A stretch of DNA of 10,211 nucleotides, from positions 1-10,211 of the forward strand of contig CALEJM010000216.1 of NCBI GenBank assembly GCA_937898265.1. Direction: 5' to 3'. Origin of the DNA: an uncultured Porphyromonadaceae bacterium (GTDB taxonomy: Bacteria > Bacteroidota > Bacteroidia > Bacteroidales > Paludibacteraceae). The notes below the pieces were generated by a model. That model was not told the origin of the DNA and ran no database searches. It was given only the letters and a program-made list of their open reading frames with translations. This document shows, piece by piece, positions 5,411 through 10,211 of the stretch (its first letter is position 1; each line of letters opens with the position of its first letter). A program made the position numbers and the translations under genes.

Positions 5411-7015
5411 TTATTGGATGTTAGCAATGTTTGAGTTCATGACTTTGCAACCGTTGCGATCGCTGCTCTTGTATGTTGATACGAAAGCTGCAACTTGCAT
5501 GTCGGAGATAACGGTTGGAACGTCGATACCTTTAGTACCTCTGATGTTTTCAGGGATAGTGTAGGTGAATGTCATGCTGTAGGTGCCGTCGGCGTTAGGT
5601 GTGATAGCGTCACCCCAAGCTGATGTGAGACGTGCGCGAACGGTGTGGTCGTGTGAGAAGTTAGCACCGCCGTTTGATTGGTAACCGATGATGCCGTTTT
5701 GGATTACGAATACGTTCATGCGAGCGTCGCTGAGTTCAGCGAGGAATTCACCGGTAACGGTAACAGTGAGTGTGTTGTCTTGAGCGAGTTGGCAAGCAAC
5801 GTTTACTGATACGAATGATGGTACGTTCAAGAATTTGTTGAACATAGCAGCGGTGGTGTTACCTGGGTGGAAGATTGGGTACTCAGAGTTGAAGCCGAAA
5901 GCTGTTGGGTTGGTACGGTCGGGCATACATGCTGGAGCGTAGGTGCCGCCTGTGCCGTAGAACCATGTGTATTCTTTTGAGCCAGCTACGGTGTAGTCGT
6001 CCTCGTAGTAACCAACGTGGTGTGTGATCCAAACCACTTTGTCGGTGATGTTGGCGATTGAGTTGTGGAGGGTTTGCTCACCTGCAGGGCAGTTAGGGCA
6101 AGAAGCGCCAGTGAATTGCTCAATCAACACTTTGCGTGGAGCTGCTTCGTTGTAGAAGATTTGTTGGCCAGAAACGGTGTTCATGTCGCCTTCAACGCCA
6201 GCTTCGATGGTGAATGTGCTTTCGCCAGTGTTTGCTGTGAGGTCGTCGAATGAGAAGCGGATTGGTTTACCGTTAGGCATTTTCTCGCTGATGGTGATGG
6301 TTTTGCTGTTAGCGCCGTCTTTGAAAGTAACGGTAGCGCCTTCGATAGTAGCAACACCATAGTTGGTGATAACGCCGCTAACTTTGTTCTTAGCTGATTG
6401 TTGTACGTATTGGTCGTAGTCGAGGTCGCTAACAACGATGTCGCATTGTCTCATTGCTGAGTAGTCGCCGCCAGTAGCGATAGCTTGAATGCTTACGCGG
6501 CCGGTGATGCCAGCGTCGCCGAGGCGATACCATTGGTCGCCGATAGCGATTTGGTCAGAGAGTTGGTTTTTGTTTTTGGCGGTGTTGTAGCCGATGATGT
6601 AGCCAGCGCCTTCAACAGTGTAACCAATCCATACTGGTTTGCCTTCTTCGAGGGTGTAAGGTTGGTCGAGCTCGATGTATTGCCAGCCTTCGCCTTGGAA
6701 AGTGAAGTCTTGGGTGTAGAATGGCTCGCCTGCTTTGTCGTATGACAACCAAACTTTACAGTTGCTTACAGGACCCATGATACCGCAGCGTACGCCAACG
6801 ATTTTTTTGGCTTTACCAACCCATTGGGTGTCTGCCAATTGGATACAAGCTTTGAATGTGTTGTTGCTTGAGTTGCCAACGCCGTCTTCGATAGCGTTGT
6901 TGCACCAACCCAACAAGATTGTGCCTTTGCTGTCGTCTTGTCTTGGGCCTGGGCCGCAAGATACGAAGAACAAAGCAACTACAGCCAAGAGGCTGAAAAA
7001 CAATGATTTCTTCAT
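5411..7015 (-). CDS. Omp28-family outer-membrane lipoprotein with thioredoxin-like CPNC motif
   Basis: This is a 534-aa envelope lipoprotein. Residues 1-20 are a lipoprotein signal peptide ending in FVSC, so Cys20 is lipidated. The mature start GPGPRQDDSK carries a Q-D-D patch six residues on, resembling the acidic export signal of surface-exposed Bacteroidota lipoproteins. Residues about 30-180 form a beta-rich domain, about 190-285 an Ig-like segment (DIVVSDL...VTFKDG), and about 292-534 the Omp28 region. That region opens with VLIEQFTGASCPNCPAGEQT (Cys306, Cys309), a thioredoxin-like CXXC site, with CMPDR (363-367) as a possible cis-Pro loop. P. gingivalis Omp28 is a much shorter lipoprotein, so the N-terminal domains are additions. 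The molecular function of the family is unsettled; a redox role is inference. The gene has its own promoter region and terminator. Confidence 0.85.
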   Translation of the reverse strand: MKKSLFFSLLAVVALFFVSCGPGPRQDDSKGTILLGWCNNAIEDGVGNSSNNTFKACIQLADTQWVGKAKKIVGVRCGIMGPVSNCKVWLSYDKAGEPFYTQDFTFQGEGWQYIELDQPYTLEEGKPVWIGYTVEGAGYIIGYNTAKNKNQLSDQIAIGDQWYRLGDAGITGRVSIQAIATGGDYSAMRQCDIVVSDLDYDQYVQQSAKNKVSGVITNYGVATIEGATVTFKDGANSKTITISEKMPNGKPIRFSFDDLTANTGESTFTIEAGVEGDMNTVSGQQIFYNEAAPRKVLIEQFTGASCPNCPAGEQTLHNSIANITDKVVWITHHVGYYEDDYTVAGSKEYTWFYGTGGTYAPACMPDRTNPTAFGFNSEYPIFHPGNTTAAMFNKFLNVPSFVSVNVACQLAQDNTLTVTVTGEFLAELSDARMNVFVIQNGIIGYQSNGGANFSHDHTVRARLTSAWGDAITPNADGTYSMTFTYTIPENIRGTKGIDVPTVISDMQVAAFVSTYKSSDRNGCKVMNSNIANIQ

Positions 7016-7094
7016 AGTGTTTTATATTTAAAATTAATTTATTTGTCTGATTCTAAAGTGTTTTGTCTGCGTAGTTTCTTTGTAAAAGAGCTGT

Positions 7095-7156
7095 TAGTGC
7101 ATAGTACACAAAATTAGACGTTGCAAAGTTAGAAAGAATTATTTAGATAGTGCATA
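7095..7156. repeat. Direct repeat TAGTGCATA flanking the Omp28-like promoter boxes
   Basis: TAGTGCATA occurs at 7095-7103 and again at 7148-7156, 53 bp apart, with both -7 boxes between the copies. It could be a pair of operator half-sites about five helical turns apart; no binding protein is known and chance is not excluded. Confidence 0.45.
7109..7131 (-). promoter_or_regulatory. Tandem -7 boxes upstream of the Omp28-like gene
   Basis: On the minus strand TAACTTTG (7131-7124) and TAATTTTG (7116-7109) both match TAnnTTTG exactly, 15 bp apart. Neither has a clear TTG 19-20 bp upstream. Transcripts would start near 7118 or 7103, leaving an AT-rich leader of about 90-100 nt. Which box is used cannot be told. 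Confidence 0.5.
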
Positions 7157-7527
7157 CTTTTTACTGATTTTCTTTCTCCTTGTTGTTATTCTTTCAGATT
7201 GAAAGTGAAAAGCCTCAAAATCACCTTTGTGTTGACATATTTTTATTGAAAGCGGTCTGCTGCTTTAATTTTTTAATCTGTTATATTAATGAAATAAGGT
7301 GCGTGGGTGCGAATTTTGTGGATGATTTTTTCTTAAAACAGCACGAACAATCTGATTTGAACTTTAGGGGAACGGAAAATCGCGCCGCCGAATTGCGTTT
7401 GGAAAAAACTTTTTGCAAAATTTTTCTGTCGTTTGGTGTCACATTTTCGGCAATCGTTCGTTTTATAGGTGAAAGGCTCCTGGGAAATGGGGAGAAAAGA
7501 TTTTCCGAAAATTTTTGACGCCGACTC
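7157..7527. other. Intergenic region upstream of rmuC
   Basis: Open frames on both strands (about 98 and 112 codons) overlap each other, lack family resemblance and start at unlikely codons, so none is called. The text is AT-rich with a few GC-richer islands (7380-7400, 7475-7495). No convincing hairpin, tRNA or riboswitch is seen. The last 14 bp include the first copy of TTTGACGCC (7514-7522), which is repeated at 7555-7563 across the rmuC promoter. Confidence 0.45.
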
Positions 7528-7558
7528 TTGCGCGATACAATATATATATGTATATTTG
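7528..7558 (+). promoter_or_regulatory. Bacteroidota-type promoter of rmuC
   Basis: TTGC (7528-7531), a 19-bp spacer and TATATTTG (7551-7558) give exact matches to both the -33 TTG and the -7 TAnnTTTG elements. Transcription would start near 7564, with a leader of about 90 nt. TTTGACGCC repeats at 7514-7522 and 7555-7563 lie on either side of the -33 element, the second overlapping the end of the -7 box. Confidence 0.65.
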
Positions 7559-7653
7559 ACGCCCGGAGTTCGTCGTTGCCGAATGCAGTCGGAGAAATCG
7601 TTGCCGGAAATCTTGGTTCGCGAAATCATAACATCAAAAAATATCTACTAATC

Positions 7654-9075
7654 ATGGAATTTGTTTTTATCGCAATTGGCCTGTTATCAGGCTTTTTCAT
7701 CGGCCTTTTCTGGGGTCGTGGACGTGGAGCAGAGTGGAAAACGCGCTTTGAGGCGCAGCAGCAGTTGCTCGCTGAGCAGAAGCGTGATGCCGAGCAAGAC
7801 CTCGCCCGTCAGCAGGCGCTCTCGGATAAGCACCTCCAGGAGACCGTCGACGCGTTGAAGTCGTCGTTCGAGACTCAGAAAGAGGACCTTGCTGCCCAGT
7901 ACGAGAAGATACTGCAGGAGAAAGAGAGCGCCCACGCCACCATGGTCGCCTCGCTGGAGAAGCAGTATCGTGATGCCGAAGAGGCACTCCAGAAGCGCTT
8001 TGATGAGACCATCAGCAAGACCGTCTCGCAGTTGCAGAACTCCGCCGACGAGATGCTGAAACAGCGTCAGCGTGAGTTTGCCGAATCAAGCAACCACAAC
8101 CTCGGTCAGTTGGTCAGTCCGCTTAAGGAAGCGATGGATAAGATGAAGGAAGCTATGGACTCCAACTCGCAGAAGCAGAGCGAAATCGGCGTAGAGATGC
8201 GCACCAATCTGTCGCAAATCGTAGCGCAGAGTCAGGCTGCCAAAGAGAGTGCCGACGAGTTGACCCGCGTCCTCCGTCACAGCAATCAGGCACAAGGTAG
8301 CTTCGGCGAAATTGTCCTTGAGGAGTTGCTCAGTTCGCAAGGACTCACCCGTGGCATCCACTTCGACACCCAGACCACTCTTGCCACCGATGCCGACGAC
8401 GCCGGCCGTCTCCGTCCCGACGTCATCCTCCACCTTGACCAAGAGCGTGAGGTTATCATCGACTCCAAAGTGTCGCTCTCTGCCTTCATGGACTACGTCA
8501 ACGCCCCCAACGAAGCGCTGAAGAAAGAGGCGCTTGCCCGTCACATCAACAGCATCGAGCAGCACGTCAAGGAGCTCACCAAGAAGGACTACAGTCGCTA
8601 CGTCCGCGCTCCTAAGGTATGTATGGACTACGTCATCATGTTCATGCCTCACTCCGCAGCCCTCTGGACCGCCCTCAACGCCAAACCCGAACTCTGGCGT
8701 AAAGCCATGGAGAAGAACGTCTACATTGCCGACGAGCAGACCCTCTTTGCCGCACTGAAAATCATCCAACTCACCTGGCAGCAGATTCGTCAGGCGGAGA
8801 ACCACGAGAAGGTGTTTGACCTTGCCAACACGATGATAGAGCGAGTGGGACTCTTCATGGAGCATTACAAGAAAATCGGCTCAGCTTTGGAATCGGCCCA
8901 AAAAGCGTATAACTCAGGCAACGCGAAGCTGGAAGACAAAAAGCAGAGCATCCCGCAGACGGCCCGTCAACTGATCAAACTCGGTGCCCGTCAGAGCGAC
9001 AAACACCCGCTTCCGCCAGAACCCAAACAGCTGTTGGACGAGGCCGACGAAAATATTTCTTGCGAAAACGTGTAA
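7654..9075 (+). CDS. rmuC: RmuC family protein (DNA recombination-limiting, putative nuclease)
   Basis: In E. coli, loss of RmuC raises inversion between short inverted repeats. The protein is thought to be a membrane-anchored nuclease-fold factor, but its reaction is not established. The product (473 aa) has one N-terminal membrane segment (residues 2-20), a long coiled coil rich in Q, E, K and A (about 28-210), and the RmuC domain from about 213 (QAQGSFGEIVLEELL) to about 430. RLRPDVILHL (252-261) and EVIIDSKVSLSAF (266-278) hold the candidate PD-(D/E)xK residues Asp256, Asp270 and Lys272; Glu219 may be the fourth. The tail is short and acidic. The start is ATG 7654, because upstream in-frame codons back to TTG 7528 fall within the promoter and leader and the membrane segment begins at this Met. 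A TonB-dependent receptor gene follows after 37 bp without a terminator. Confidence 0.93.
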   Translation: MEFVFIAIGLLSGFFIGLFWGRGRGAEWKTRFEAQQQLLAEQKRDAEQDLARQQALSDKHLQETVDALKSSFETQKEDLAAQYEKILQEKESAHATMVASLEKQYRDAEEALQKRFDETISKTVSQLQNSADEMLKQRQREFAESSNHNLGQLVSPLKEAMDKMKEAMDSNSQKQSEIGVEMRTNLSQIVAQSQAAKESADELTRVLRHSNQAQGSFGEIVLEELLSSQGLTRGIHFDTQTTLATDADDAGRLRPDVILHLDQEREVIIDSKVSLSAFMDYVNAPNEALKKEALARHINSIEQHVKELTKKDYSRYVRAPKVCMDYVIMFMPHSAALWTALNAKPELWRKAMEKNVYIADEQTLFAALKIIQLTWQQIRQAENHEKVFDLANTMIERVGLFMEHYKKIGSALESAQKAYNSGNAKLEDKKQSIPQTARQLIKLGARQSDKHPLPPEPKQLLDEADENISCENV

Positions 9076-9101
9076 TAAAACACCATTTCTCTCGTTTAAT
9101 T

Positions 9102-9106
9102 AAAGG
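9102..9106 (+). promoter_or_regulatory. Possible ribosome binding site of the receptor gene
   Basis: AAAGG lies 6 bp before ATG 9113. Bacteroidota rely little on Shine-Dalgarno pairing, so this only mildly supports the start; the signal peptide that follows is the stronger argument. Confidence 0.3.
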
Positions 9107-9112
9107 TAATCT

Positions 9113-10211
9113 ATGCGAAAATTGCTCACTATACTCACCGCGCTCTTCCTTTGCGTCACCTCCGTACTGGCGCAAAAGAGGGTCTATGTGCGTGGTTATG
9201 TGGTAGATGAGCAAAAACACGCAGTGGAGTTGGCCAACGTCATCCAGTTGGGCGGCATCGATGGCGCAGTGACCAATGAGCAAGGCTACTACGAGCTGAA
9301 CTGTGAGTACCAAGACAGCATCACGCTCCGCTTCTCATGCATTGGCTATGAGACCGTCACCAGAACCTTCGCTCCTGGCTCGCTGCTCTCTGTCAACCTC
9401 TCCATCACCCTCCCAACCGACTCCAAGATGCTCTCCGAACTCGAGGTTCGCTCCTATCAGCGCTCCCAAGGCTCGATGATTAAGATTGACACCAAGGCAG
9501 TGCAGTTGGTGCCTGACGCCTCGGGAGGTGGCATCGAGAGTCTTATCAAGATGCAAGCGGGCGTCAGTTCCCACAACGAGTTAAGCTCGCAGTATAACGT
9601 CCGCGGCGGCAACTTCGACGAGAACCTCATCTACGTCAACGGCATAGAGATATACAAGCCTTTCCTCGTGGGTTCAGGCCAGCAGGAAGGACTCAGCTTC
9701 ATCAACTCACGCCTCATCTCCAACATAGAGTTCTCCGCCGGCGGCTTCGCGGCGGAATACGGCGACAAGATGTCGTCAGTACTCGACATCACATACAAAA
9801 AACCTCTCATTCCGGCTGGCTCCGTGACGCTCAGCATGCTCGGCGCAGATGTACATGCCGAAGGACGCACCGCCCGCAACAAACTCAGCTATCTCATCGG
9901 AGCAAGATACAAAAACACAAAATATATCCTCGGCAACATGGAGACAAAAGGCGTTTATCAGCCTAACTTCATTGACGTACAAGGACTTCTGACATATAAC
10001 GTCACACCAAAATTTGAGATCTCGGCTCTCGGCTATTACTCGAGAAACAGCTACACCATGATTCCGGAGACACGACAGACCGACTTCGGAAACCTTCAGG
10101 CGTCATACCGCCTCAAGGTTTATTTCGACGGCAGAGAAGACAGCAGATATAACACAGGCCTCGGTGCGGTGACACTTAACTTCAGCCCGAACGAAGACCT
10201 CAACCTCAAGC
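9113..10211 (+). CDS. TonB-dependent receptor, N-terminal part (runs off window)
   Basis: This is an outer-membrane beta-barrel importer energised by TonB-ExbBD, with substrate unknown. The visible 366 codons start with a signal peptide (MRKLLTILTALFLCVTSVLA, cut near residue 20). A carboxypeptidase-regulatory-like beta domain follows (about 24-100; VRGYVVDEQKHAVELANV, TNEQGYYEL), as is typical of Bacteroidota receptors. Next comes the plug (about 120-225), with YNVRGGNFDENLIYVNGIEIY and the FSAGGFAAEYGDKMSSVLDI stretch. The first barrel strands follow (TLSMLGADVHAEG and beyond). The frame is open to the window end. The strand to the left carries rmuC 37 bp away, so the gene may be co-transcribed with it. 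Whether a SusD partner follows is not visible; the domain order alone does not make it a SusC. Confidence 0.93.
   Translation, partial: MRKLLTILTALFLCVTSVLAQKRVYVRGYVVDEQKHAVELANVIQLGGIDGAVTNEQGYYELNCEYQDSITLRFSCIGYETVTRTFAPGSLLSVNLSITLPTDSKMLSELEVRSYQRSQGSMIKIDTKAVQLVPDASGGGIESLIKMQAGVSSHNELSSQYNVRGGNFDENLIYVNGIEIYKPFLVGSGQQEGLSFINSRLISNIEFSAGGFAAEYGDKMSSVLDITYKKPLIPAGSVTLSMLGADVHAEGRTARNKLSYLIGARYKNTKYILGNMETKGVYQPNFIDVQGLLTYNVTPKFEISALGYYSRNSYTMIPETRQTDFGNLQASYRLKVYFDGREDSRYNTGLGAVTLNFSPNEDLNLK

Noticed and set aside
7180..7629. Overlapping open frames on both strands upstream of rmuC
   Set aside because: They overlap each other and the rmuC promoter, the plus-strand one starts at TTG, and no domain or signal is visible.
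8086..8865. Minus-strand open frame of 259 codons inside rmuC
   Set aside because: It is the antisense shadow of the conserved RmuC coding sequence, with Leu/Val/Gly-rich low-complexity composition and no family match.
9113..10211. SusC of a polysaccharide utilisation locus
   Set aside because: No SusD or glycoside hydrolase is visible next to it, and the plug sequence is that of a general Bacteroidota TonB-dependent receptor; the partner could only lie outside the window.

Overview
The window comes from a Bacteroidota genome, most likely order Bacteroidales. The evidence is a type IX secretion (T9SS) C-terminal sorting domain, an Omp28-type lipoprotein, a TonB-dependent receptor with a carboxypeptidase-regulatory-like N-terminus, the acpP-fabF gene order, and promoters of the Bacteroides type (TAnnTTTG at -7, TTG near -33) with little Shine-Dalgarno sequence. 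The retained T9SS tail argues for a Prevotella/Porphyromonas/Paludibacter-like lineage rather than Bacteroides in the strict sense. The genus cannot be settled from this window.

Layout. Positions 1-825 (minus) hold the end-truncated fabF preceded by acpP, the core of a fatty-acid synthesis operon. It is driven from a promoter near 874-904 that sits inside a set of repeats. A divergent intergenic region of 440 bp follows. Positions 1266-3302 (plus) hold sufS (cysteine desulfurase for Fe-S assembly) and, 3 bp later, a PlsC-like acyltransferase, closed by a strong terminator at 3329-3355. Positions 3356-3895 are non-coding and contain a large imperfect inverted repeat around a TA-rich core, then a terminator. 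Positions 3896-5275 (minus) encode a secreted PNGase F-like N-glycan amidase with a T9SS sorting domain. Positions 5411-7015 (minus) encode an Omp28-family lipoprotein with a CPNC thioredoxin-like motif. These two genes are tandem, but a terminator and a promoter between them separate their transcription. After another intergenic stretch of about 640 bp, positions 7654-9075 (plus) encode RmuC, and a TonB-dependent receptor starts at 9113 and runs out of the window.

How the genes fit together. acpP/fabF and the acyltransferase are both lipid-metabolism genes on either side of sufS, but they are transcribed separately. The PNGase F-like enzyme and the Omp28-like lipoprotein are both envelope or surface proteins, and the receptor is an outer-membrane importer; an economy based on host or dietary glycoproteins is plausible but inferred. 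The most notable items are the T9SS-exported PNGase F homologue, the inverted-repeat element at 3464-3818, and paired short repeats that bracket the promoters of acpP, the Omp28-like gene and rmuC. No RNA gene, CRISPR array, transposase or clear defence system is visible.
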